Assembly: GCA_030673825.1 (NCBI GenBank)
Contig: JAUTCS010000035.1
Span: 1-59,109 of the forward strand
Origin: Verrucomicrobiota bacterium JB024
GTDB lineage: Bacteria; Verrucomicrobiota; Verrucomicrobiia; Opitutales; Cerasicoccaceae
Length of the DNA: 59,109 nt
Direction of reading: 5' to 3'
In this document: in pieces, positions 35,261 through 44,914 of the stretch
Layout: each line of letters opens with the position of its first letter
How positions within the stretch are numbered: the stretch's first letter is position 1
Notes under the pieces: generated by a model
Database searches by the model: none
Told to the model about the DNA's origin: nothing
What the model saw: the letters and a program-made list of their open reading frames with translations, nothing else
Program-made: the position numbers and the translations under genes

Positions 35261-36063
35261 TTCCAGGAAAGACTCTCATCAGGCAGCAGGCGGCACAGCT
35301 GGCCGTTACGCGAAAGAAAGATCTCCGACGCGGAAGCATTGCGGATGATACCGCCGTCTTGATCGACATGAAGCCGTCGCAAAGCCGCCAAGTAACGAGC
35401 GACCTCACTCAGCGTACACCACCAGATGTCCTTCTGGCGCGCGCAGAGCAGGTCCAACTGCCGCTCCAAACCGTCCCACCGTTTTTCTTTGTCCAATTCC
35501 ACAGCATGCCCCCAGACCAAAAGGAAGCGACCTCGACTCTCATTGGCGGGATGGAGAAACCGGTTAATGAGCGCATCGCTCAGGTTGCGCTCATGGCACG
35601 TCGGGTGGAGCGTAAACTCCTCCGCGGCCGGGAAGGCGATATCCTGCGTCGAAACCGTACTGCGGGCGTAGGCACATCCGGCCTCCCGGGCCGCCTGCTC
35701 GACATCTCTGTTATAGTAGCCCCCTGGGTAGGCCAGGCCCACAACCGCCTGACCGGAGAGCTCCTCCAGCGCCAGACGATTCCGCCGAATCTCGTCCCGG
35801 CGCAAGACCGGAGGCACCAGCGTCAGGTAGCTGTGGCTTAACCCGTGGGCGGCGACCTCGTGCCCCGCGTAGACCTCCCGTATCTGCGCGGCACTCACAT
35901 AGCCGGGCGAGCCGAGGAAGGCGTTCGAGAGGTGAAAGGTTCCCCGCGCGCCGCGCGTGTTCAGCCGCTCGATAACGGCGGCATCACCGGCAAAGCCGTC
36001 GTCAAAGGACCAGGCTACCGCCAGCGACTTACCCTCGGGCCAACGGTCAAGCACGACTGACAT
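35257..36063 (-). CDS. Polysaccharide deacetylase-family protein
   Basis: A 268-residue protein of the NodB/PuuE-like carbohydrate esterase 4 fold. It begins with 'KSLAVAWSFDDGFAGDAAVI' (the DDG metal site), then 'HEVAAHGLSHSYL', which supplies the His pair, and later 'VGLAYPGGYYNRDVEQAARE'. No signal peptide or membrane anchor is visible, so a cytoplasmic N-deacetylase of a sugar is possible. The first His motif is shorter than in secreted chitin deacetylases. It is coupled by overlap to the SGNH hydrolase gene, giving a pair that could strip O- and N-acetyl groups. Confidence 0.75.
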   Translation of the reverse strand: MSVVLDRWPEGKSLAVAWSFDDGFAGDAAVIERLNTRGARGTFHLSNAFLGSPGYVSAAQIREVYAGHEVAAHGLSHSYLTLVPPVLRRDEIRRNRLALEELSGQAVVGLAYPGGYYNRDVEQAAREAGCAYARSTVSTQDIAFPAAEEFTLHPTCHERNLSDALINRFLHPANESRGRFLLVWGHAVELDKEKRWDGLERQLDLLCARQKDIWWCTLSEVARYLAALRRLHVDQDGGIIRNASASEIFLSRNGQLCRLLPDESLSWK

Positions 36064-36087
36064 AACGCGGTCAGAGAAAAGCGCGCA

Positions 36088-36888
36088 TTACCACTCCCCA
36101 CGGCGGCCAAACTGTTCCTTGATCGCCTGCCCCGAGCGCATGCCGGCCTGCTTGATGGTTTCGAGTAACTGCGGGATGGTTTTCCCTGTCGCGGAGCGTC
36201 CGGATGGGATCAACGTATTACACTCGTTGCGGTCCATGAACTCGGCAGCCTCCAACAGCCCGACTTCGTCCTCAGGGGGGATGACCAGAAAACCGTGCTT
36301 GTCCGCATGGATCAAGCGCCCGGGCTCGACCTCGACCCCGAACACCTCCACGGAGACACCCCAGCGCACCGGCGTGCTGTAGGCATGGCCGACACACATG
36401 CCACGCGCCAGGGCCTTGAACCCGGCGTTATTCATCTCATCGACATCCCGGATGGCACCATCGACAATCGTGCCGATACACCCCAGAGACTTGTGGATAT
36501 TACTGTTCACTTCGCCCCAGAACGCGCCCTTCATCACAGGCTTGTCCAAATCCTGCACCACGGCGATTTTGGGGCCGGGCACGGAGGCCACATAGGCGTA
36601 GTATTCGCTCCACGCCGACGCGTTCTCACGGTGCTTGGGGTTGCTGGGCTCAAATACAACGGTGATGGCCCGTCCGACCATGGGTCCCATCTGGGGCATA
36701 AAATCACGGACAGGTTCCAGGTTAAAGCATTCCCGGGCGATATCATGGTCAGTGACCTGCTCCCAGCCATTGTAAATGGTCGGCGTGTTCCATCGCTTGA
36801 GCGCTAGCATAGTGCAATGGTCGATGCCGGCCAGCTTGCCGTTCACGTCGGCAACTCCATTGGTTTTATCAAGATATGCGCTTTTCAT
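36088..36888 (-). CDS. RraA-family aldolase-like protein
   Basis: A 266-residue protein of the RraA / HMG aldolase superfamily. Signature stretches are 'WGEVNSNIHKSLGCIGTIVD' then 'GAIRDVDEMNNAGF', and 'RLIHADKHGFLVIP', which together hold the Arg-Asp and His of the active site. These enzymes usually cleave 4-hydroxy-2-oxo acids to pyruvate, or decarboxylate oxaloacetate. It has a longer C-terminal tail than plain RraA (about 160 residues), as catabolic members do. Its presence beside a NanA-type aldolase supports a keto-acid pathway. Confidence 0.82.
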   Translation of the reverse strand: MKSAYLDKTNGVADVNGKLAGIDHCTMLALKRWNTPTIYNGWEQVTDHDIARECFNLEPVRDFMPQMGPMVGRAITVVFEPSNPKHRENASAWSEYYAYVASVPGPKIAVVQDLDKPVMKGAFWGEVNSNIHKSLGCIGTIVDGAIRDVDEMNNAGFKALARGMCVGHAYSTPVRWGVSVEVFGVEVEPGRLIHADKHGFLVIPPEDEVGLLEAAEFMDRNECNTLIPSGRSATGKTIPQLLETIKQAGMRSGQAIKEQFGRRGEW

Positions 36889-36950
36889 AGATTACTAGAT
36901 ATATTACCAAAACAGACCAACATGTCCACAATAAAATGTCTATTGATATA

Positions 36951-39900
36951 TCAAAAATCTATATCTGCCAACACTTCCAAAGATGCCAATGTGACATCAC
37001 TACGACAGGCCTTGGCATCGAAAGTCAGACTCAGCAGACCGACACGACCCGAGATATCGACCGGCTCACTGCGGTAAACAAAGGAGCCCGGCTCCTCTTC
37101 CTCTTGATGGAGCGTTATCCGGTGGCCGTTCCACCGCAACTCCAGCTTGAGCTGGGGACTCGGAGCCGCCAATGACAGATCGATCTCCACCACGACCGGA
37201 GAGGTAAGCTCTTGCAGGCTCAAGGGGATATCTACACGAGCCACCGAGCCAGCCGGAACAATCGCCCGGCTCAGCCGCGGCAACGTCAGCCCGCCGCGCT
37301 CGCCCTCGACGTAACCGTAGCGGTCCATGACGGTATAGGCCACGGGCGCCTCATCGAGGAACCCCGGCACCTGGGCGGGAAAGGGCGGTTGCGCAAGAAA
37401 CAGCAAGCAATCGGGGGCGGGTAAACCGGACGCCAATCGCAGATCCCCCTCCTGCGGCAGTTGGGCGATCTCCATCAGCTCCCCGTCCACGGCCAACCAG
37501 CGCCACGGGCTCTCCCCCGGGACAAAGGCCAGTGCGGAGTCTTCATCACCGCCCGGAGCAGACGTCACAATGCGCGGAGCAGACGTCACAATGCGCGGAT
37601 GATACCAGAGCCCCTGGTCCTTCGTGGCGTCATTGGCCGGACCTGCTCCCGCCAGCAGGGTGACCGTCACCTCGCGTCCGGCAAACGGTGCCAGGTCGAG
37701 ATTAAGCGGCTGACGGACGCCCAAGGCGTTAAAGACCGTCTGCGTCGCCGTCTGATCGCCGTCCGAGACGACGACGGTAAAGTCCATGCCATCGCTCTTT
37801 TTCTCGGCCCGACCGTCCATGCCCACCTCCGAGAGGAATTGCGCGGGCTCCTCGGGCAGGGTCAAGGTGCAACGGGCAAAGACCTCTCCCAGCCCCTGAG
37901 CCTTGTTGACCAGGTCGCCCTCCGCATCCGTATCCATGGGGGCGGTCCCCGGAGGCGTCAGGCGCAAGACACCCCCCCCGGCCAGCAAGCTGGCGTTACT
38001 GCGCCCCTCAATGGGCAACTCCAACAGGGTTTCCTGCCCCGAGGTGTCACGCAGCCCGCCGGACAGGCCACCCGGGGCACTCCCGAGATCCACCAGCACA
38101 CCGGAATCATCGGCCTCCAGCTCGACCAGCAGACTGGCGGCCGAAGCGGTCACCGCCACCGGGCGCACCCCCTCGGGCAACTGCTCAATGTGGAAGGCCG
38201 AAAGATCGCGCGGCTCTTGGAAATACGGATACCACTGCACCGGATTGAGCCCGAAGATTTCATCCTTGTTATAAAAGAGCCACCCTTCGACATGGCCGGG
38301 TAAATCCGTCGCCGTGATATCGGACAAAGTCCGGCTGATCTCCTCCCCGGCGCAAAGGGTGGAGCGGTCTTTCATGCGGTAAACCGGCCGTCCGTCCGCA
38401 GTGATAAAGGGGAATGCCACGTCCGACGGCCAGCGGCCATCCACGTCCTGATCGACGCGGTTTTCCGTCCAGAAGCGCGCCTCGTCCATCTGCTGCTCAA
38501 AGAAACCCTGCGGTTCCAACAGGTCATCCGGCGTGCGTCGCAGAACCTTGATCGAGGGGATCACGCCCCAACTGCGGTAGTCCTCCCACCAGGCCGCGTA
38601 GAGCTGCGGCTGCTCATAGCCCGAGGGATACCCCGGCCACCCCACGAACTTGACATAAGGGCGGAACAGGTAGGCACTGACGGGGTGCCCGTTGCCGATG
38701 CTCGAACGGTCGATCGTGCCCCGCATGGCCGACCACACGGTGCGCTGCGCAAAGCTCAAATAAGGGAACGTCAGCTCGTTCACGCCCTCGCCGCAAAGCG
38801 CAACCTGGGGCAGCGCCTCGCGCATTTCGCGGTGAAGCGCCTGCACCCCCTGGACATAGGTCATGCCATCGATGAGGCCGTTATAGTCATTATGCACGTG
38901 AACATTCTGGTCCAGGTGCAAGGCATCCACGCCACTGAGTTCGACCAACTCCTTCATCCGGCCAACGAAATCCTCACGCCACGCCCGACTGGCCGGATTC
39001 ACGTAATAGTTTACAATCGGCGGCTTGATGCGGGTATTTTTGTACGCGAGCATCTCATGCTGGCCAAACGGGCTGCGCGTGATCACATCCGCGTACTTTT
39101 CGCGGAAGCTCGGATGCGTATCCGTGACGGAAAAGTGGTTAACGTGCAGCATGACGCGGAACCCCAGCTCATGCGCCCGCTTGATCATCGGCAGGGTGGT
39201 CTGCGCGAACTCCGAGTACTCCGGATAGTCCCGGTCGAACTCCTGCTTTCGCCAATGCAGGATGTAGAGCAACACCTGGGAAGGGTCGAGCTGCTTGGCC
39301 AGCGCTTCCAGCCGCTCCGTATCGCCGTCATTGAGGACCTGCACCCGCGTGTTCGCCACCCATGAAGGCTGCTGCCGGGCAAACGGCAAGGGGTGCATGA
39401 ACGCATCCCGCCAGTCGCGGTAGGCCTTGGCCGGCACGCGCCAGTCCCCTTCGTAAACCCCGACGCGCCAGGGGGGCGTCCGGGCCGTGGTCAGTGCGTC
39501 GAAAGGGGCATAGTTATAAACCGTCAGATTCATCATCCAGCCCTCATCCGTGCGCACGAGCTGCAGGCGCTTGAAACAGTGCTCGCTGTCTTCGCTCCAG
39601 AGGTAGAACCCCTTATCCGGAGTGATCTGAACAATCGCCAGCTGCGCCTCCCAGAACATGGGATAGTTAAAAGACAGGACTCGCTCGGGAGTATCCGCAT
39701 CGATTTGGGTTCCGCCCCCAGCCGGAACGATGATCTTGCTCTCCAGCGGGAGAGGGCCGACCGACCACTCGACCCCGGCCAGTCCGGGCTGGGGCGAGGA
39801 CGCCTCCTGCTCGACCACCAGTTCGTTGCGTTGGGCATCCAGGGTAAAACGCGTGTTTATCCGTAGTCCGTCCACACCGGCAAAAGATGAGGCAGTCGCC

Positions 39901-40154
39901 ATCCCATCAGCCCCCCAGCGCACATCTCCCGGGGCGGCACGGAGCGTTTTCTCATCGAGCACCACCCCCGGTCCATACGGAGCCGACGGCGCCCCCCACA
40001 ATGGGCGGCCATCAGGGCCAGTCAGACCGGTGAGCGTGCCAGCATCCACCGTCGCCGACCAGCCGTCGGCCTCCAGGGTACGCACCGGGTCCGCTTGCGC
40101 CGTCTGAAGCAGCACAAAAACACCGGCAAAAAAACAAGACAGAGGGTAATGCAT
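36951..40154 (-). CDS. Secreted glycoside-hydrolase-like protein (DUF6259-type)
   Basis: A 1067-residue protein with a signal peptide ('MHYPLSCFFAGVFVLLQTAQ'). After an N-terminal beta-domain ('LEADGWSATVDAGTLTGLTG') there is a TIM-barrel-like region, about 280-600. It contains 'QVLLYILHWRKQEFDRDYPE', 'LGFRVMLHVNHFSVTDTH', 'VDALHLDQNVHVHNDY' and 'VALCGEGVNELT', a pattern of alpha-galactosidase/DUF6259-like enzymes with Asp nucleophile candidates. Beta-sandwich domains follow, the last ('VVVEIDLSLAAPSPQLKLEL') near the C terminus. It probably acts on an extracellular glycan that feeds the cluster. Substrate is unknown; an internal tandem repeat lies at 37554-37599. Confidence 0.65.
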   Translation of the reverse strand: MHYPLSCFFAGVFVLLQTAQADPVRTLEADGWSATVDAGTLTGLTGPDGRPLWGAPSAPYGPGVVLDEKTLRAAPGDVRWGADGMATASSFAGVDGLRINTRFTLDAQRNELVVEQEASSPQPGLAGVEWSVGPLPLESKIIVPAGGGTQIDADTPERVLSFNYPMFWEAQLAIVQITPDKGFYLWSEDSEHCFKRLQLVRTDEGWMMNLTVYNYAPFDALTTARTPPWRVGVYEGDWRVPAKAYRDWRDAFMHPLPFARQQPSWVANTRVQVLNDGDTERLEALAKQLDPSQVLLYILHWRKQEFDRDYPEYSEFAQTTLPMIKRAHELGFRVMLHVNHFSVTDTHPSFREKYADVITRSPFGQHEMLAYKNTRIKPPIVNYYVNPASRAWREDFVGRMKELVELSGVDALHLDQNVHVHNDYNGLIDGMTYVQGVQALHREMREALPQVALCGEGVNELTFPYLSFAQRTVWSAMRGTIDRSSIGNGHPVSAYLFRPYVKFVGWPGYPSGYEQPQLYAAWWEDYRSWGVIPSIKVLRRTPDDLLEPQGFFEQQMDEARFWTENRVDQDVDGRWPSDVAFPFITADGRPVYRMKDRSTLCAGEEISRTLSDITATDLPGHVEGWLFYNKDEIFGLNPVQWYPYFQEPRDLSAFHIEQLPEGVRPVAVTASAASLLVELEADDSGVLVDLGSAPGGLSGGLRDTSGQETLLELPIEGRSNASLLAGGGVLRLTPPGTAPMDTDAEGDLVNKAQGLGEVFARCTLTLPEEPAQFLSEVGMDGRAEKKSDGMDFTVVVSDGDQTATQTVFNALGVRQPLNLDLAPFAGREVTVTLLAGAGPANDATKDQGLWYHPRIVTSAPRIVTSAPGGDEDSALAFVPGESPWRWLAVDGELMEIAQLPQEGDLRLASGLPAPDCLLFLAQPPFPAQVPGFLDEAPVAYTVMDRYGYVEGERGGLTLPRLSRAIVPAGSVARVDIPLSLQELTSPVVVEIDLSLAAPSPQLKLELRWNGHRITLHQEEEEPGSFVYRSEPVDISGRVGLLSLTFDAKACRSDVTLASLEVLADIDF
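37554..37599. repeat. 21-bp perfect tandem duplication inside the DUF6259-like gene
   Basis: Two exact copies of a 21-base unit lie at 37554-37574 and 37575-37595, with the first four bases of a third copy after them. The frame is kept: the protein carries RIVTSAP twice in succession, in a linker between beta domains. This is a recent slippage duplication rather than a functional repeat array. Confidence 0.85.
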
Positions 40155-40439
40155 TTCGGAATCCAGATAGGGGTTAGCATAAATGTCCGCTGCGCCTGAG
40201 GCGAGCGTAACGATGGGCGCGTGACCGCATCAGCCATCTCAAGAGCCGAGTCGGACAGACCGATTGTTACGACAGTATGGATTCTCTACATCATTGAAAT
40301 GTCAATTAAAATATCAAGAGAGATTACCGCCTACAACCCTCTGGCAAGGCCATGCCCGCGGCCATTTATGATATTTTTGTTGATATTTTTAATGCATAAA
40401 CCAAGGATAATGCCCTCGATAAAATCTAAACCAGCGATT

Positions 40440-41198
40440 ATGAAAAAATCAACGCCCCCTACCCTCTTGACCACCGTCCTGGCCAGCCTGCTGTTGCCAG
40501 CCGCGCTCGCAGCGGAAACCGTCATGGAATGGACCTTCTCCAGCCAGACGCCCGGCAGCCTTATCCAAACGGCCACCAGCACGGGAAGCCAGCAGGTGCC
40601 CCTGACCTCTCCGGTAGCCTTCGAGCCAGAAGCGGTCCAGACCGGAGAAACCGTCTCGGCCGGCTTTACGGCGGCGAAGCGCCAAATGCTGCTGAGCGAG
40701 GCGACCGATGTACTCGCCTTTGATGCCAACCAACCGTTCACGATCGAACTCTGGTTCCAATACCACAGCACCTCCGACAGTGGCCGCTCCATGTTGAGCA
40801 ACCGCGCCTTCAAAAGCCAGGACCCGGCAATGCCGGGCATAACGCTCATGATCAGAGGCACCGAATCGTCAGGGGCAAGAAGAGTCGGAGCGTTTATTGA
40901 TTTCGGGGACCAGGATGTATTCCTGACCTCCTCCACCCCGCTGGAGCCTGACACCTGGCATCATCTGGCTGTGCGCCGCGACGAAAAAGGCCGCCTCGAC
41001 CTCGTTGTGGACCACAAGAGTGTGGACAGCGCAAAGACCACCCAGAATGGCCCCCTGCACTCCCCCCAGCCCCTTTTCATCGGCCGCACCGCCAACAGCA
41101 CCAGCGCCGACGGGTACTTTGACGGCATCATCCAGGCGGTACGGGTCTCGAACGCGTTCATATACGCGAAGGATTTCCTTCCCAACCGTGCTGAATGA
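40440..41198 (+). CDS. Secreted LamG/concanavalin-domain protein
   Basis: A 252-residue protein with a signal peptide ('MKKSTPPTLLTTVLASLLLP', cleaved near AALA-A). The body is a LamG-type jelly roll: 'NQPFTIELWFQYHSTSDSGR', 'EPDTWHHLAVRRDEKGRLDL' and 'LFIGRTANSTSADGYFDGII'. It ends shortly after this domain ('DFLPNRAE'), without the PEP-CTERM anchor that its relative at 41608-42462 has. It may be a free secreted binding protein or have lost its anchor. The start was chosen at the signal peptide; the frame is open 220 bases upstream. Confidence 0.75.
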   Translation: MKKSTPPTLLTTVLASLLLPAALAAETVMEWTFSSQTPGSLIQTATSTGSQQVPLTSPVAFEPEAVQTGETVSAGFTAAKRQMLLSEATDVLAFDANQPFTIELWFQYHSTSDSGRSMLSNRAFKSQDPAMPGITLMIRGTESSGARRVGAFIDFGDQDVFLTSSTPLEPDTWHHLAVRRDEKGRLDLVVDHKSVDSAKTTQNGPLHSPQPLFIGRTANSTSADGYFDGIIQAVRVSNAFIYAKDFLPNRAE

Positions 41199-41231
41199 TC
41201 CCAGCCGGTCGGCTCACGGATAACATACGGT

Positions 41232-41265
41232 CAAGCCCCGGACGCGCGCTCCGGGGCTTGTTTGT
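41232..41265 (+). terminator. Rho-independent terminator of the LamG gene
   Basis: CAAGCCCCGGA (41232-41242) pairs perfectly with TCCGGGGCTTG (41250-41260) across a seven-base loop, followed by TTTGTGT. It lies 34 bases after the LamG stop codon on the plus strand. Confidence 0.8.
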
Positions 41266-41532
41266 GTCTGAGGGCGAGCCGCGCTGAACCAAGCTTGCCA
41301 CCGGTTGCTTCCCCAAAACACGATGACCACGGGTTTAGTGCGGTCATCAAGTGTCGTTACAGCCACAACCCACGTGCCTTTCCCCCGGGGAAATCTTTTT
41401 TTCGCCCAAAGGATCACCAGGTTTTGTCATTAAAAAGCTTTAAGCGGTGTCAACGCGGCAGCTTTCTGACGTCCATGACGGTTGATAACGTGTGAGCCCA
41501 GAGCTCGCTTACTTTCACTGGAGGATGAGACG

Positions 41533-41572
41533 GCGGAAAAACAAAGCACCCTGCCCGAGCATTCGGACAGGG
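41533..41572 (-). terminator. Rho-independent terminator of the PEP-CTERM gene
   Basis: On the minus strand a ten-pair stem (CCCTGTCCGA against TCGGGCAGGG, one G-T wobble) with a three-base loop is followed by TTTGTTTTT. It is located about 35 bases past the stop of the PEP-CTERM gene. Between this and the LamG terminator (41266-41532) I see no gene. Confidence 0.8.
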
Positions 41573-41607
41573 TACCCATTGATTGACTTGGATTACTAAA
41601 AAATCTT

Positions 41608-42462
41608 CTAGCTCCGCCGACGGCGGACATAGACAAACAGGAGCGTCATCAACGCGGCTGCCGCAGAGAACTGCGAGGGCTCGGGGATCGCCGCCTGCAG
41701 CGCGACAAAGTTGGCTGGTGCCAGCGCCGCATCCGATATCCGTACGACATTGATCCCACCATCCCACATGGAGTTTACATCGCCACTGTTTGCGGCACGA
41801 CCGATATAGGTGCTGTCTTGGGATGTGATTGCTCCAATATTGGAAGCTGTGTTCTGGCCGACCACACTACCATCCAGGTAGAGAGTGATGACACCTGCCT
41901 CGGTCCGTGTAACAGCCACATGGTGCCACGTATCCAATGACATCGCAGTACCTGTCGAATTCACCACGACGGCCGCAGAGCCGAAATCAACAATAAAGCC
42001 AAGCTCACCGGAACCCGAACCGGCAGCGGTCCCGCGCTGGTAGAGCGAGAAGCCGGGATTAGTTGGGTCGATAGAGCTAGCTGTGCGGGTACTGAGAATA
42101 TTCCGCCCAACCGAAGAAATGGACTCGGCATAAACCCAAGCCTCGATGGTGAAGGCGCTGCTGGCAGCGAAATTCAGGTACGAAACCACTCCTGAGGACT
42201 GCAACCAGTCGCCCGAACCCGAAGGGTCGAAGTTGGTACCGGCATACTCGCCGTACATGGCCCCGGACGGCGCGTTACCGGTAGGGGCAGTTACGGTCGT
42301 GGCATTGTCGCCGGTGCTGGTCACGCTGTTCACGGTGCCGGAGGGATACGAGAGTGTCCACTCTGCCAAGGTTGTCTGAGCACCCACTTCTGGCAAAGCG
42401 ACCGCAGTGAGAGCGAAAGAAGCGGCAAGCACTGCCGGAATACGAGGGATTCTATTCTTCAT
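41608..42462 (-). CDS. PEP-CTERM-anchored LamG-domain surface protein
   Basis: A 284-residue exported protein: signal peptide ('IPAVLAASFALTAVALPEVG'), LamG fold with 'FTIEAWVYAESISSVGRNIL' and 'LDTWHHVAVTRTEAGVITLY', and a PEP-CTERM tail. The tail is the recognition motif IPEPS, then the hydrophobic helix 'FSAAAALMTLLFVYV' and the basic end RRRRS. PEP-CTERM proteins are processed by exosortase in organisms with exopolysaccharide, such as Verrucomicrobiota and Planctomycetota. It is a paralogue of the LamG protein at 40440-41198 and faces it, tail to tail. Probably binds surface glycan. Confidence 0.85.
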   Translation of the reverse strand: MKNRIPRIPAVLAASFALTAVALPEVGAQTTLAEWTLSYPSGTVNSVTSTGDNATTVTAPTGNAPSGAMYGEYAGTNFDPSGSGDWLQSSGVVSYLNFAASSAFTIEAWVYAESISSVGRNILSTRTASSIDPTNPGFSLYQRGTAAGSGSGELGFIVDFGSAAVVVNSTGTAMSLDTWHHVAVTRTEAGVITLYLDGSVVGQNTASNIGAITSQDSTYIGRAANSGDVNSMWDGGINVVRISDAALAPANFVALQAAIPEPSQFSAAAALMTLLFVYVRRRRS

Positions 42463-42620
42463 AGGGAGGTTTCAATTGGGGTTAATCAATGATAGATATT
42501 TCTTCTATTATATCAGTCAATAGAACGTCAAGGCAATTTTCCAAAGTCATGCGAGCCGGACTTTACCCTGCGCAGAGAACCCCTTCCACCTGCCCCTGCC
42601 AGCTAAATGCCGCCTGGAAC

Positions 42621-43688
42621 TTACCCAACCAGACAAACCGGAGTTGCGACCGGGAATGTCTTCTGCGCGATCCACGCACCGTCTCGGCCTTCGCGACGCA
42701 ATACCTCGATCGTGGAGGAATCCTGACCGGCCGCGAGCAGCCACTTGTCATCAGGGGACAGGATAAAGTCGCGGGGGCAACGGCCCGCACAGGGGATCAT
42801 CTCACGCAGTTGCAGATGGCCGGTGAGTATATTGCAATCAAGTCGGGCAATGGCATTGCCCCCGCGGTGAGAGACGTAGAGTTCGCCGCCGTCCGGGGAA
42901 AAACGGATCGCGGCCGCACTGATGGGCCCGGCGTGATCGGCGGGCAGCGTGAGCGCGGACGCAACCAGCTCCCAGCGCCCGTGATGCCTCCGCCCTAAAG
43001 AAACAACCCCCGTCAACTCCCCCACCACGGCCAGATGGTTTCCGTCAGGGTGGCGGGCAAAGTGGCGCGTGCCGCTCCCCGGCGGCAACGCAATCACACC
43101 ATCGAGGCTCCACGCCGCGCCGTCGCGCCGGTAGGCTCGCAGCGAGTCCGTGCCCAGGTCAGAGGTCAGGAGTGAATCGCCATCGAGGTAGTCAACCATA
43201 TGCGCATGCGGCCCCCGCTGCCGGACCGGATGCGGTCCGCGGCCGGAAGCGCGCAGCACCTGGCTAACGGCTCCCACGTGTCCGCCTTCTGCAATCGGCA
43301 GGAGGCAGACACTTCCGCCCTCATAGCAGGCAACGGCGAGTTCACGGCCATCCGGAGACACCGCCAGGTGGCACGGGTAGCCATCCGGCAGCGGCTGAGC
43401 GTTCAGCAGTACAGGCAGAGACGAAGTCGCATCCATCCGGTAGGCGCAGACGGCGGGACCGCCGGCGAGCGAACGCTCCTGCACCGCGTACAGATGCGTT
43501 CGTGACGCATCCAGCGCAAGGTAGCTCGGGTTGATCGCCGGCACGCTTCCCACGAGATCCAGCGCCCCCGTCCTTTCCGAAAAGGCTAGAACGGAAATCC
43601 CCTCGCCCCGCGGCTCGGGGGCCGGTGACGGTGCCTCGGTGTAGCTGCCGACATACAGGCGCAAGACCTCCCCGGCGGGCGTGCTCAT
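42621..43688 (-). CDS. Lactonase-family seven-bladed beta-propeller (6-phosphogluconolactonase-like)
   Basis: A 355-residue protein starting 'LRLYVGSYTEA', the typical start of Pgl/YbhE lactonases, with later repeats such as 'HLAVSPDGRELAVACYEGGS', 'GTRHFARHPDGNHLAVVGEL' and 'PRDFILSPDDKWLLAAGQDS'. These enzymes open sugar lactones, such as those made when a dehydrogenase oxidises an aldose, so it fits after an FAD oxidoreductase or SDR. No signal peptide is present. Its start overlaps the LacI gene stop by four bases. Confidence 0.8.
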   Translation of the reverse strand: MSTPAGEVLRLYVGSYTEAPSPAPEPRGEGISVLAFSERTGALDLVGSVPAINPSYLALDASRTHLYAVQERSLAGGPAVCAYRMDATSSLPVLLNAQPLPDGYPCHLAVSPDGRELAVACYEGGSVCLLPIAEGGHVGAVSQVLRASGRGPHPVRQRGPHAHMVDYLDGDSLLTSDLGTDSLRAYRRDGAAWSLDGVIALPPGSGTRHFARHPDGNHLAVVGELTGVVSLGRRHHGRWELVASALTLPADHAGPISAAAIRFSPDGGELYVSHRGGNAIARLDCNILTGHLQLREMIPCAGRCPRDFILSPDDKWLLAAGQDSSTIEVLRREGRDGAWIAQKTFPVATPVCLVG

Positions 43689-44746
43689 CCGAGTTCCTCC
43701 GTGAAACGGCCTTTGCTGTCATAGGGATGCGTCATGGCCGGGGAAAGACGCACCGTCCCTCCCTCGCGCCAACTGGCCGACACCAACAGCCGATCCGGGC
43801 ATTCCGGCAGTCCGCGCTCACCGAACTGGAGCATCTGCGCCAAGCGGTCCACCGCCAGTTCGCCGACGCGGGCGTGATTATGATAGATGCCGGACAGGCG
43901 AGCATGCTCACCGGGCAAGGTGTAGGCGGCGACCCCGATTTGCTCCGGGACGCGGTAGCCCGCCTGCGTCAGCCAGTCCAGCGGGGTCGCATCGCGGACC
44001 ACCACCGCGTCCAGTTCATGTTTTTTTACCCAGTCCAGGAAGCGTTCCCGCTCCAACTGCTCGTAGAGCGCCACCGTCACGTCCAGCCCCTCGCTGTAGG
44101 CCAGAAAGGCCGACTGCGCCCGGCGGTCCATGCGCTCGTTGTCCTCGCGCCAGAGGGCGAGCCCGATCCGGCGGTAGTCCCGCTTGCGGAGGGTATCCAG
44201 CAGCGAGGTCATGGCGCGGAAATGATCCGTCGCCACCACCGGCAGTTCCGGCTCCAGCAGGGTGTGGCCGATGCTGACCGCCGCCAGACGGTGCCAGGGC
44301 AAGTGCAAAGGCGTGCCCCGGCGCATCTGCGGCGCGATGACCACGCCCGCGATGTGGCGGGTGTCGAGGATGGCGGCCAGGCGCTTTTCACTGAGCCCGT
44401 CCTCATGCAGCCAGAATTCATCCACAGCGTACCCGAGCCGCCGGGCCCGCTCCCGCGCCCCGCGCAAGATGTCGGCATAGCCGGGAAAAATGCTCATGTC
44501 GGTCTGGCGGTCATGGTTGAAAATCCAGCCGATGCTGGCGCGATAGGCGGTGCTTTTACGCTGCCGGTAGGCGATGAGCGAGGACAGCGCCGGATCCGGC
44601 ACATAGCCGATGTTTTCCGCTTCACGCCGGATCCGCTCACGGGTGGCCCGGGCAATGCGCTCGTCTCCGCGCAGCGCCTTCGACACGGTCGTGACGTGAA
44701 GGCCCAGCCGTTCGGCGATGTCCCGTTGTGTCCTGCGCGGAGCCAT
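43685..44746 (-). CDS. LacI-family transcription regulator
   Basis: A 353-residue repressor-type regulator. The N-terminal helix-turn-helix 'TQRDIAERLGLHVTTVSKAL' is followed by hinge helix 'ENIGYVPDPALSSLIAYR'. The body is a periplasmic-binding-protein-like ligand domain ('IAGVVIAPQMRRG', 'RRIGLALWREDNERMDRRAQ'). ATG 44746 was preferred over 44758 because LacI proteins start within a few residues of the helix-turn-helix. It is divergent from the SDR operon (169 bases between starts) and coupled to the lactonase, so it likely controls both. Confidence 0.85.
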   Translation of the reverse strand: MAPRRTQRDIAERLGLHVTTVSKALRGDERIARATRERIRREAENIGYVPDPALSSLIAYRQRKSTAYRASIGWIFNHDRQTDMSIFPGYADILRGARERARRLGYAVDEFWLHEDGLSEKRLAAILDTRHIAGVVIAPQMRRGTPLHLPWHRLAAVSIGHTLLEPELPVVATDHFRAMTSLLDTLRKRDYRRIGLALWREDNERMDRRAQSAFLAYSEGLDVTVALYEQLERERFLDWVKKHELDAVVVRDATPLDWLTQAGYRVPEQIGVAAYTLPGEHARLSGIYHNHARVGELAVDRLAQMLQFGERGLPECPDRLLVSASWREGGTVRLSPAMTHPYDSKGRFTEELG

Positions 44747-44914
44747 ATGGCCGCACATCCTACCTCACGCAATCGCCCAAGGAAAACCTAAATGAGTTCA
44801 CATATTAGAAATCTGTGTTTTACTGGGCCACAGGGTCACTTTTGATCGTCATTTCCCATGTATGAAATCGCCACCTCTTGCGATTTCCCCCCCCTTAACT
44901 CCAAGTTACTTCCC

